Source: Paraglomus occultum
Taxonomy: Eukaryota; Glomeromycota; Glomeromycetes; Paraglomerales; Paraglomeraceae
Reading direction: 5' to 3'
Assembly (NCBI GenBank): GCA_910592205.1
Contig: CAJVPJ010000136.1
Coordinates: 1-41,106 of the forward strand
Length of the DNA stretch: 41,106 bases
The notes beneath the pieces are model-generated. The model searched no databases, had not been told where the DNA came from, and worked only from the letters and a program-made list of their open reading frames with translations. Below, one piece after another: positions 19,467 through 30,157 of this stretch; positions within the stretch are counted from its first letter, which is position 1; each line of letters opens with the position of its first letter. The translations under genes and the position numbers were made by a program.

Positions 19467-21471
19467 ACTTTTAATTAAATTTAACCGTTGGTAACAGTAA
19501 GTGAGAATATAAATTAAGGTCATGCAAATAGTTGTCGTAGAAGCGTTCTTATGTTTAGTTTTTTTGCTGTAATTATTGTCAACACTTTGTTATAATGTTT
19601 CTTGATGTTTAAGCAACCAAAGTTTTGGACGGCCATTTCGTGATTAGGTTGCAACACCTTTTCTTTTATAAAATTTTGGATAGCCAAAAGTTTTGATATG
19701 TTGATTTCTGTATATAGTTTTGAAGAAACCAATGATTTGACCACGTTAAGTTTTAGTTAATTAAGATTACAAGTTGAAGATTCAGACTTACAATAAGAAA
19801 TAAAAAATAGGGAAGAAATGCTGTAAACAATATTATGATGCTTCCTAAAACAATCTGCTTCATAATAATTACCCATAATAGCTACAAAAGTATCATTTTT
19901 TTAAAGTACGTTACAGCAATAAAATAGCGATTTACGTACTCCTATCAGCCCTTTTTTAAACTTGCTCGATAACTCGGACGACATATGTATATAAACTCTC
20001 GTTAAGTTGTAAGTTGGATTAAACAAAGATTTGCAGACAACTTTTACTGTTGTTCAAAAACATTTTGTCGTCTTCATTAGCAATCATTTGACGATAAAGA
20101 CCCGTCTTGTAATTTAAAAAAAGTATTTATCTCATACATTGTACGGATTTTGCGCGACAAAATAGACACGAAATAATTTACCATGGTGCTGCATTGCTTG
20201 CCGCACAACCATTTTATTTGTAAATTTACATTAAAACATATCAACTTGTCACCATCTTGAAAGCTGCGATATGAGATATTCGTGTAGCACTTGACAAACT
20301 AGACAATTATTGATTTTAAAGATCATTTACGAACGGCAATTTTTGTATCAATTCTATTTTACAGTCCCTTTTTCTATAAAAAAAATTATGGGGAGGGCAT
20401 TAAGATCGAATAACAATTTAACGGATGTTGCGTGCATCTACTATAAGATGTGCTAGTTTATCAACTCTCAACATCAAAAGTTATACACGACTCAATAAAA
20501 TTTTAACTTAATAAAAACTTTTAACTTTGCCAGATTATCCCTGTCTACCTTATTATTATATCATATACATACACGTGGGGTAAAAAAGGATTACGGAATT
20601 ACAAGGATCAACCAGCAAATTTGTTTAAAAAATCTGTATCATAATAATAATAACTCAATCTCACTTGTTGACCATAAAACGCCGCAAGCCACGAATATTT
20701 AAATTATATCTATCAAATTAGGTCAGACCGTTAGAATGCCGGTCTACAACTTATCCAAAAAAAAAAAGTTTTTTTGCGAGGTAGGTGGTATGTTTGGATA
20801 CTTGTCTTGCTGAAACCGCCTTTCGTCGCCTACGTACGTAACAAGTCTTGTTGTCTCCGGAGTATGTTTATTATTTTATGAAAAAGAGTACAAAATTGTC
20901 TTATTTCTTATTTAAAAACCTCCCCAAGCGAAGAACTCTTTTTCGACCCTTTAACAATTAGTTAACGGTTCCAGATTGTTCGAGTTTTTAGTGTTATCAT
21001 AAACTATGCTATGGAATAATTTTGCGCGCTTATGAACCTCCGCATCATTTCTAATCCACACTTGTATAAATTAATAATTAACGTATTGTCTGGAAGTCAT
21101 TGTTCTAATCTCGGAAACGTAAAGGGATAAGAATAATATCAGTGAAAAATACATATAACAAGCAGTCGAAATAAAACCGACATGACATTGTTTAAATTGA
21201 CCCAAAATAATGAAGATATTTCGATTGAATGTTACAGAAACGAATCCAGGCTTTTTTACACTATATGATAAGTCAACTATCTACTACCAGTTCTAAGACC
21301 ATAGAATTCCCAGTTAATCAATGTACTTTACTGCTCATGTTGATTGTGAACATGAAGGCATTCTTTATTACTATTCGATTAAAATCTTGTCCGTCAATCT
21401 CTTTCTGTAGTTTGAGCATGATTCAACATTTCTTCTGGTGTGCATTATGGCCAGTTTTTCAAAAAATGAAA
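19467..21471. other. AT-rich intergenic sequence
   Basis: No gene recognised. A minus-strand frame at 19520-19744 is rich in Lys, Asn and Leu and resembles chance AT-rich translation. A short minus-strand stretch near 21330-21425 (LKLQKEIDGQDFNRIVIKNA) looks protein-like but stops after about 35 codons. An A10 run flanks a T6 run near 20758-20776. Confidence 0.4.
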
Positions 21472-21780
21472 TTATGACACTAGGCAAATCCAAAAATTTG
21501 TAATAGTTTCCTGGGAAGTTTCAATTAACTGTAAAAAAAAATATATTGCATGGATTATCGGGCAATTTAAATTAAAAATGGGTCTACTTATTTCAGGTTT
21601 AAATGATATTGTCATCCCCAAATACTGTAATTTCAACTTCCTGGTTAATTTGATATTCTGATCTGAATAAGACATAAGATGACCGTTATCAACTGCATTA
21701 TTAGCATATTGCATTAATATTATTATTTCTGCCAGTGGGGGGTGTTGTGATTTCATAAACTTAGACGCAATAGATATCAC
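21472..21780 (-). CDS. Uncharacterised small ORF, 102 aa (candidate)
   Basis: Minus-strand frame beginning MISIASKFMKSQHPPLAEII and containing NAVDNGHLMSYSDQNIKLTR and LQYLGMTISFKP. The first half looks more like real protein than the Phe/Ile-rich end, which may be read-through into an intron. The nearby protein-like stretch at 21330-21425 on the same strand could be a further exon. No family is recognised. It lies 216 bp upstream of the AMPK beta gene, in the opposite orientation. Confidence 0.25.
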   Translation of the reverse strand: MISIASKFMKSQHPPLAEIIILMQYANNAVDNGHLMSYSDQNIKLTRKLKLQYLGMTISFKPEISRPIFNLNCPIIHAIYFFLQLIETSQETITNFWICLVS

Positions 21781-21996
21781 GAATTACTTGCCGAGATTGC
21801 AACACGTTTGATCGAATAACTATTTTTAGCTCACGTAACAAAATGTCCGTTTTATTGCAGTAATGCCCCAATCATTTCAGCTTACGGTTTTTTGACATTT
21901 GATTATTGTGACGTCGTTGCCATATAGGAACTACGTACAACCAGGTGACAAACTACTTGATGATTGTCAAACTTTCATTTTTCTCCAACTCAATTG

Positions 21997-23633
21997 ATGG
22001 GCAACACTCATTCAAACTCACCTCCACGTCGCGCCCCACTACCTCGCGCTCATCCACCGATTTCGCGCACTCATGCAGCAAAGACAGATATCAGCACGCG
22101 ACCTCAATCTCCCCTCCCTTCCTCTACTTCGACTGTCTCACCCTCGCAACCTCCAATATCCGATACAATAGACATACCCCCAGCTAAATTAATAGACGAC
22201 TCGGTAGATTTTCAAAAGCTTGAGGAAGAGACTTTTAGTGGAACTGGGAGCTTAGCTTCTAGCTTTAACGAGAGCGACCTTTTAGCGGAAAGTATTGCTG
22301 GTGAGCCAACCAGTTACAAGAATAGTAATAAGATCGTACATGATTTCGGAGGTGTCAGTGCCTTAACCAGCGTTGACACAAAGGGTGAGTATTGGATTAG
22401 AATGTGCAGTGTATCGATCAAGATTTGATTAGAACGAAACAGAAACTCAAATTTTAAAACAACTAAATACAAGAGAATGAAATTATATTCGTGAATCTGG
22501 CCAAACTTGTAGCTCACATTTATTTATATCTTGCAAAGAATCAGATAAAGACAAGGGTATTCCAACGATTATAACTTGGAGTCAGGGAGGGAACAACGTT
22601 TGCGTGACGGGTACATTCAATGATTGGAAACACAACATTAGATTATGTAAAAGGTAACCAATGCGAATCCAACATCGAACAACAAATCAGAACGAACAGC
22701 ATCAATTAGTAGTCTCATGAAAATACCAACAAATCATGTTTAATTTTAACCATTTTTTGTCACGTTTTCTGCGATTTTTTACGAGATCTCAAAACTAACG
22801 TTTTATTCTAATTCAGCACTAATGACTTTACAACAGTAATAAATCTTCCTCCTGGAACGCATAAATTAAAATTCATTGTCGACGACGAGTGGAAATGCTC
22901 GAACGATCTGGAGACGGCGACAGACTCAAATGGAGATCTGGTTAATTATCTCGAGGTGTTTGAAGAAGAAGAAAACGAAATATCGAATGATGAGTTGGAC
23001 GTGGATGATCCGGGTGGGTGTTTGAGTAATTGTAGAGAGGAAAAGAGAATATGTGTTTTCTGTTGGTTGATATTTATAGCGCAATCTAATAACACGTATG
23101 ATTAATAATCGCCAACGCAATTATCTCAACCGGCTACCACAGGTTTAAGATGTGGAACTCCACCAGGTGACTACTCGTCAAACATACCTGACTACTTATT
23201 AGCCTACGAACGTTCCCTAGTGGAATCTGACAATCCGGAGGACGATGACGCACCCGATGATTCACCGGATGCGGAAGAATGCAGGATAGACGCTCGACCA
23301 CCCCTATTGCCGCCTCACTTGGAGCGCGTGATATTGAATTCGTCTTCGGTATCAAAGGACGACAATAGTAGTCTTCCGGTGCCTAACCATGTCGTTTTAA
23401 ACCACTTATACGCTTGTTCTATACGAGACGGTGTCATGGCTGTTGCATCTACCACTCGATATCGAAAGAAGGTTTGTATGTAAATAGATGCAAGAGTTTA
23501 TGTGGTGGTGGCATTCAACGGGGGGTGAAATATTGTTGGGAAAAGAGTGGATCAAACGAATACGCCAAATAATGCTTTTTGTCATATTTTTTAGTACGTG
23601 ACGACAGTCTTGTACAAACCAGTATTTTCTTAA
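21997..23633 (+). CDS. SNF1/AMPK beta subunit
   Basis: Five exons: 21997-22384, 22539-22653, 22817-23013, 23143-23471 and 23595-23633; 1068 nt, 355 aa. The start MGNTHSNSPP is an N-myristoylation consensus (Gly2, Ser6), as in AMPK beta subunits, which tether the kinase to membranes. Residues about 20-125 are Ser/Pro-rich and disordered. A CBM48 glycogen-binding domain spans about 137-205 with TIITWSQGGNNVCVTGTFNDW and Trp143, Trp159 and Trp193. An acidic linker leads to the C-terminal ASC domain (about 235-355), which binds the alpha and gamma subunits, with PNHVVLNHLYACSIRDGVMA and the final RYRKKYVTTVLYKPVFS. The last exon codes only 12 residues but is needed for the conserved end. It should act as scaffold of the SNF1 energy-sensing complex. 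Confidence 0.93.
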
Positions 23634-23982
23634 CAAGAACAAACACATGAGGATAATGCGTAGACAAGTCTTTGACTATCGAAGGGGATGGGATTCATTA
23701 TAGAAATCTTAGACAGTATTTGTGAACATGTGATAACGTGCCAGCAAATTGTATACTAGTGAAATTCTTCACAATGCATATTTTTCTTGATTCGTTTTGC
23801 TCTTACCAATATTGTAATTTAATTCTGAACTAATATTCGTGGCAAAACTGTAAATAAAGTATAAATGCACTGACGACACGTGACATCCTCAATACACGTG
23901 ATTTGGACAAATTGTTATTATTATTATTGACGCAAGCTTTACTCTTATTATTCACACCATCTTTCCATGCTCACTGCCTAGG
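23634..23982. other. Intergenic between AMPK beta and Yae1-like genes
   Basis: 349 bp holding the 3' UTR of the beta subunit gene and the promoter of the next gene. A TTATTATTATTATTG run lies at 23915-23929. No other feature seen. Confidence 0.5.
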
Positions 23983-24738
23983 ATGACATCGTCAGCATCT
24001 GATGAAGACATTTGGGCAGATGATACGGAATTGTCTAATGTATCTTATGACAGAGAGATAACATCCCGTCAATGGAGGAGAATGGGCGAAGAGTTTGGAA
24101 ATGTGAGTTACGTACCTGTCAAGTTAATTTAAAATGTGTGTACTATTTTCTTATGAGGCTTTCTACAATTAGATGGGGTATAGGGAAGGAATAGAAGAAG
24201 GAAAGGAAGTCACAATGCAGGAAGGGTTTAATCAGGGATTTATAGAGGGTGCCAGATTTGGAAGGGAATTTGGAAGATTGCGAGGGTATCTAAGGTAGTA
24301 TGGGACATTGCGCGAAAGAGAATTTTATGATTTGGTGAGTGCACATATGTATTGACTCTGACGTTGATGACCACTAGTACTCTCATAGAAATCTGTTCGA
24401 ACCCAACAAATGATTCCGCTTCCATGAATTCTTTGTCGCCACAATCACTGAAAAATCTGCAAGATTTAGAACGGGAGCTTTCAGATATAACAGCGGATAA
24501 AACATTTACCAAAGACTATTTTGTTCAGGTATCACCAGAAAAAGCCAAGAAATGTGAATGCAAGAATGGTTCAGAAGATGGTGAATTAGAGAATAGTAAC
24601 GGAGATGGCCGTGATAAGGATAAAGCAATTTCGGATGCCATACAAGTCCCAGTACGAGATAATGATGCTGAGAAGCTGTTGGCAGAATACACAAGAAGAG
24701 TTGAGAACGTGCTTAAAGAATTTGGAATTGAAATGTAA
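23983..24738 (+). CDS. YAE1: Yae1-family protein (cytosolic Fe-S target adaptor)
   Basis: Three exons: 23983-24102, 24173-24294 and 24378-24738; 603 nt, 200 aa. The N-terminus has an acidic DEDIWADD motif typical of Yae1. Residues about 39-78 carry the deca-GX3 repeat: GNMGYREGIEEGKEVTMQEG, then FNQGFIEGARFGREFGRLRG, with Gly spaced by three residues. The C-terminus ends VENVLKEFGIEM, resembling the end of Yae1 homologues. Yae1 pairs with Lto1 (itself a GX3 protein) to bring the Fe-S protein Rli1/ABCE1 to the CIA targeting complex. A central Ser/Asp/Asn-rich stretch (about 100-175) is poorly conserved in kind and probably disordered. Lto1 is the alternative, but the length and the WADD start favour Yae1. 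Confidence 0.82.
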
Positions 24739-25295
24739 ATCATAATAAGAATGCGATAGCGAACGAATTGCTATAAACTTTCACAATACGAGAATTAGAA
24801 AAAAAAGTATTTATAGTCGTTGCGTTTGTTCCGAATGCAAGACACACCAGCTAATTAATTGAGATTGGCTTATGCCTCGAAGAGATTTGTTTTGTTGAGA
24901 AATTTGACTACTATTATTATTGTTACTATGTTTTCAGACATTCTCATAAGCTAGTAGTACAAAGAGAACATTTTGTTTGCTTTTACTACGAGATATTGTT
25001 ACTATCAGCATGTTAAATCCGCAGCATTGACTCATTAAAGCTCCTCATTAGACATGACAAAAGCCCAAATAATTATGATTCCTGTGACAGTAATCAAACG
25101 ATCTTGTTTGTTTTCTTAAAAAAGGCAAATAAAAGAGATGGGCGTTCAACAATATTGAACCCTTGACATACCTTCCGTCCCCTGTCATTCATAAATTCCA
25201 TTATTGGCTGATAAGTGTCACACAATAACTAGTATTGAAACGATTTACCAAACCACTAAAGCCTCATTTATATTTTACATCGTTTATTTGACACG
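24739..25295. other. Intergenic between Yae1-like and UBL3-like genes
   Basis: 557 bp of AT-rich sequence. No frame of interest. It must hold the Yae1-like 3' UTR and the UBL3-like promoter; the motif TTATATTTTACATCG lies 25-40 bp upstream of the next ATG but is not a clear TATA box. Confidence 0.5.
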
Positions 25296-26390
25296 ATGTC
25301 TCAACCCGAGCCGCAAACCATTCTAACGGCGGCAACTACCACTGTTGCTACCACTAGTACCGGTACCGGTACCAGCACCACTACCACTACTACTACCGTC
25401 ACGACTACAGCTATAAGAAGTTCTCTCGATAAATCTTTACCTCCACCACCTGCATCTGCTACTTCCTCACCCACACAGCCTGCAGACGAATCTAGTAAAA
25501 CTAATGAACAATCTAATGGAGAAACAAAAGACGGTTTAGAAAAACCAGGAGAGGAAGATAAGAATATTACCCTGACTTTGCTACTGATCTCTGGAAAGAA
25601 GCATACTTTTACGTTTGACCCAAATGAGACCATAAAGACTGTAAAAGACAGAGTCTTTGACACATGGCCAATAGGTAAGCAAAATATTTGAACGCGAGGA
25701 GAATGTGGCGAGAGGAGTTTCGGTATAGTAAAAATTAGTAGATCGAAGAAGGAAAAGAATTCGCCGGGTGCATTGATACTATGAAACTTTACGGTATGGT
25801 CAAAGATCAACTGCCAATGTTTTTCTGTATTGACCGTATTCCGTTCCTTCTCGACATTGAATTTATTATTTTATTCAAATCTCCAATGAAATGATCTCGA
25901 ATTACTGATATAATTGTAATTCACTTTCTAAATTTAGAGTGGTCCGATGAGAGGCCGCCGTTATCGGCATCAAATCTAAGAATTCTGTATATGGGCAAAT
26001 TCTTGAACGATGACACAACCCTGAAATGTAAGATCGACTGTTGCATAATTTGGAGCAGAGTTTAATAGGAAAGATCATGAAATTGTATATTTTTCTTCTC
26101 GGTAATACGTTCTTTTCCTATAGCCAATAAAATAGAACCTGGCCAAGATACGACTGCTCATTTGACAATAAAAGATATTTCTCCACCCGAGGATGAAGGT
26201 AAGTGGTTAAGCTGGATATGCATAGTATGCAAGAATTCAATGTCAAAGAAAAAGAATTCCGAGAAAATGTTGTGCTTTGTTTACTTATCTTTATATAAAT
26301 TTTCTAACAAACACTTAATATTTTATTGTTGTATCAGAACGGGAGACAACAGATGCACCAAAGTGTTCCTGTTCGTGCTTAATTCTGTAA
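25296..26390 (+). CDS. UBL3: Membrane-anchored ubiquitin-like protein, UBL3/MUB type
   Basis: Four exons: 25296-25674, 25938-26027, 26124-26198 and 26338-26390; 597 nt, 198 aa. Residues 12-38 are a Thr/Val-rich low-complexity tract, followed by Pro/Ser and acidic stretches to about 90. The ubiquitin-like fold (Rad60-SLD_2 type) covers about 91-180: ITLTLLLISGKKHTFTFDPN, then a TWPIEWSDERPP bend and LRILYMGKFLNDDTTL. The last exon supplies KCSCSCLIL at the C-terminus. This is a CaaL prenylation box (predicted geranylgeranylation) with two further cysteines able to be palmitoylated, as in UBL3/MUB proteins. There is no diglycine, so it is not conjugated like ubiquitin; family members sort proteins at membranes and extracellular vesicles. 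Fungal members are little studied. Confidence 0.87.
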
Positions 26391-27058
26391 ACTATTCAAG
26401 TTCGAAAATGTTTCGGATCCCATTTGCTGCCATCTTTCACAAAACAACTTATACGTGCATTATTAATTTACCAACATTTAATTAGACACACACTCAATTG
26501 GACATCATTCTTATATTTCTGTTAACACTCATTCACTTTGGGGTCTATCCCCCCAACATACTATCCAAGAGACTATTGCAAAGAACATTTATTTTCTAAT
26601 TTCATTTGTTTTGATTTCTTCATTCTTCTCGTTACTGTAGAGAATGCGAATTATTTTTATGTTAATAACGTGTATTTATTTAATGTTTAGATTATTAAGA
26701 CTTGTTTGTATTTTACTAACGTTTGCTTTCTAATGCGAATAAAGCCTTAGTCATTTATAGTTCGAAGAAATGCATCGCGTTCACATATTTAATATGATCC
26801 AAGAGTGGAACACGCTCGCAACTTTTGCAAGGACAAACGTCAAGTTCTTCCGCCACGTCGGATAACAATAACCGTAAACGCAATATTAATTAACTTAATC
26901 TTAAAACCGAATTAAGTTTACGTGTATTTAACGTTCACTTTATTAACTCATGAATGATATAATAAGCACAAGATACATAAGGCCAGGCCCATTTAATAAA
27001 ATAAATTTTATCCATTTCAATTTATAAATAAATTAAATTCTTCCTAAATTCCTTGCCT
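26391..27058. other. Intergenic between convergent UBL3-like and ATG7 genes
   Basis: 668 bp shared by two 3' UTRs. An AATAAA-like AATAAAG occurs near 26738 on the plus strand, and ATTTAT-rich sequence (TTTATT on the plus strand near 26992-27040) fits minus-strand polyadenylation. No coding frame seen. Confidence 0.45.
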
Positions 27059-30011
27059 CTAAAGATCCTCATCGTCCCAAATAAAATCGTCCATGTTCTC
27101 ACTGGCTTCATGCAGTTGGGACAAACCCGTCAGTTCCTCCAAATATGAAGGAGAATTGAATGCACTCTTCAGGAATTCAAATCCATTGACGTTATACTCT
27201 TTTAATACTCTCTCCGAACATGCAGTACACTTGTCATAAGCTTGGCCAACAATGATCATATTATTGAATTCAGCAAGAAATCCTCGCATTTGGTGAGGTA
27301 TAATTCCAAGTGGGGTTGATGAAGATTTAGACTGTGACGCAGCGGTATCCGCAGGTGCAGCAGGTCTAGTGAATAAGTACTTAGTTTAGAGAATACATCA
27401 TTAAAGTCAACATCAACCAACTTAATATTTGTCCTTACCCTTTCTCATGATGCAATACCGAAATCATTAACTCTACAGCCATGGCACTAGCAATAGCTGA
27501 TAATCCAGGACGAGTGACAGTGCATTGTTGATCAAGAGTACGATCTTTGAGCGAGTCTGTCGGTGCCACAACATCGTTGCAAAAGTAGCAACCAAGACGC
27601 TTTACGTGAGGTAAATTAGTTCCATCATAACCAATAGCTGGAGTTTGATTTTCATCATCATCAACACCATGCCTCATTACAAGATATGTGTCAAATCCCA
27701 AGGCTGTATTAATAACTAGCTGCAAAGTAATATTATAAATCAGAAAACTTGATGAAAAACGCGAAATAAAATGCACAGAACACACCTTTTTCATGCTCGC
27801 TCCTAATAGAGTAGGAAGCCATCTACTTTCTCTACTATCCATTAGTAGAAAAATCACATCATGAGTTTCAATGAGCTGAGTCAATTTTTCAACATCAGCA
27901 CGCGTTTGCGCTTCATTGGTAATTGGATGTCCTGGCATTGGCACGTTGAGATGGTATCCTTCAGCATTCTGTTTACAGGTTAAAAAGTCCAGTAAGCACA
28001 AACGTTGGTTTTGGTTCAATAATCATAAACAAATATATTATTACACTTACAACTCCAGGGTAAACTGTCTTCAGATTCTCGGCAGCAGTTTTAGCTTTTG
28101 GCTTCCCGCCATTCAAACAATCTTCAAACGCGTATAAAGACTGCCTCACAGGATTTGAAAATGACACTCGAGAATTGTCAACAAATGTAATGTTGCGTAC
28201 TCCCCATCCCTAGAGTTAATCAAAAGTCATAAATCAGTCTGCCTCTTATTATATGGCCATCGTGATAACATTTCTTTTTCATTCAAACCGTTTACCTACC
28301 AAAAGGTTCCTAGCAACATAACACCCCAAAGTACCAGCCCCCAATAATAGACATTTTGTATCCTTAATTTTCTCTAATTGGAGGTCAGGAACTATTCGCC
28401 ATCGCATCAGTTTGAGATTGAGATCAACTGATGTATCTGCAAGCCTAGTTATGAGAACACATTTAAGTCATATTGTTTTCTTGCAAAAGATTAGGATTAA
28501 TAGTGCGGTATGACTTACTGCTTGGGGTCCATCAAAGGAGCCAGATCAGCCGTGCGAGGTCCCAGTTTGCCCTGCGGATTTTTCTCCCATCCCACAGCTT
28601 TCGGGGTTTCATCTGATATTCGCATATTTTTAGAAATTAGTTATGCAATCGCCAAAAAACTCTCAAACATAAAATTGTTGTGTCAGCAGCAATTCTTCAG
28701 ACTTGGCATGCATTATCGCAACTTTATATGTTATTGGCGTATCTGACCTGCGGATATAGACTCGGGCAACTTGACCTTCAAAAAAATACTTTGCGAGATA
28801 TCTTTCTTTCCAGGAATTTCTCGAAAACAGAATACCTTTATTTGTTTAACGCGCCACTGATGTTGAAGCAGTACTAAAAAATTACGAAGAGGCCAACCGG
28901 GATTTGCTGGCATACTTGACGGATCAGCAAACCCTACAATCCTCTATTGACAAAATAAAGATAAATAATTGATCGAATATCAAAATTTTAAACATGCACA
29001 TATAATAGTTAAAAGCACCTCATTCTGATCTACACCTTCAAAGAAGGAATTCCACTCCTGTAGCCTGCCAACTGCAAATTCTTTCTTATCATCCCCACCC
29101 TCAATCTTTTTTTTGATCAAAAAGAATGCAGCGTTCCCATCAGTTTGTTCTTGCCTATAAGTATCGTACGCCACTCTCAGCTTCTCCAACTAGACGTTGA
29201 ATACAAATTAATATTGTTCCTCCTTGATAGCTTCCGGCAAACATAAAGATCACAACAGCTAACCTCATCAGCATCCCAAACCTCCGTAACACTCCTTGGT
29301 CCCCCTTGATCAGCCAGCGCACATGGAGGATCAGCCAAAAGAGCGGGGAAAGCAAACCAAAAGTGAAATTTGTATTTTTTTAGATCCGCAAAGGTGATGA
29401 GCAGAAAACGTGTTAGAAGGTGTGGCTGAGTAACAGCATCACCAGAGACAATGTCTTGCCAAATCTTGGAGAAAATTTTGCAAGTCAGCGTGTTTACAAA
29501 TTGGAGCAGCAAGTGCAATTGAACACGGAATCAATTAATCGCAGAGCATCTTACTTGATCCGCGACTCTTTTGAACAATGCAGTCTTGTCAAATTGTTTG
29601 AATTCTTCGATAGTGTTTGTGTTTTTTATTTGACCCACTGACGGATAAGAAAAGGGTGGGATACCACTATACATGTTCAAAACAATAAAGAATAGCAAAT
29701 CAGATAATACCTTGGTCAAACGGCTTCATGCAGCGTCATTCTTGCCACTAATCGATACAGCTTTCTCACCGTAAAGATGACTCATTTCGAAAAAAGGCAT
29801 TAGAACCAAGACATAACCGCGCTGGCATCGATATAGCAGCTTCACCCGCGTCTCGACTCACATAGTTGCCCGTTGAGTAATAACCCAAGACATCTTTAAG
29901 ATCGTCGTCCAACTTGTAAACGTCTATTTTCTGTGTGGTTAACGCGTGCCAAAACGTTGCTTCAACAGCCGAGGAGAAGGGTGCAAACCGCAAAATATCG
30001 TCCGCAGACAT
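27059..30011 (-). CDS. ATG7: Atg7, E1-like enzyme of autophagy
   Basis: Eleven exons on the minus strand: 29770-30011, 29555-29666, 29264-29464, 29019-29189, 28748-28943, 28519-28612, 28300-28444, 28051-28209, 27786-27968, 27439-27719 and 27059-27365; 2091 nt, 696 aa, all phases match. The N-terminal Atg3-binding domain includes [20 protein letters not shown] and [13 protein letters not shown]. The adenylation domain (about 340-660) has the nucleotide loop GAGTLG at 374-379 and [15 protein letters not shown] with Asp398. The catalytic Cys567 sits in [12 protein letters not shown]. The tail ends [10 protein letters not shown], like the acidic Atg8-binding tail of other Atg7 proteins. It activates Atg8 and Atg12 with ATP and passes them to Atg3 and Atg10. 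The start ATG is the first in the frame of conserved sequence. It diverges from the PRPP synthetase gene across 146 bp. Confidence 0.96.
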
Positions 30012-30157
30012 GACGAACGCGTAGTCGAGAGGTAGATCAATAATACATTCCACAACTGCGCAAACTTAATTTAAAGAATTTACAGTTGTAGCACAAAGTG
30101 TATAAAGCACAGAATGGTCGATCACCGGTATTAATAATTTTCTTTTTCCTGTTCTCA
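30012..30157. promoter_or_regulatory. Bidirectional promoter between ATG7 and PRPP synthetase
   Basis: Only 146 bp separate the two divergent start codons, so both core promoters and both 5' leaders must fit here or overlap the genes. The middle is AT-rich (TTTAAAGAATTTACAG near 30070; TTAATAATTTTC near 30131). No clear TATA box is seen. Confidence 0.65.

Noticed and set aside
25301-25810. 169-codon minus-strand frame with long Val runs
   Set aside because: Mirror of the Thr-rich codons of the UBL3-like gene; the Val repeats are not a protein signal.
29720-29790. A frameshift in ATG7 near the end of exon 1
   Set aside because: An apparent continuation in another frame is intron sequence; the GTGAGA donor at 29769 and the acceptor before 29666 restore the conserved order exactly.
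30098-30157. N-terminal extension of PRPP synthetase
   Set aside because: It starts with a GTG, adds a hydrophobic stretch not found in the family, and would overlap the ATG7 promoter; the ATG at 30158 begins the conserved fold.
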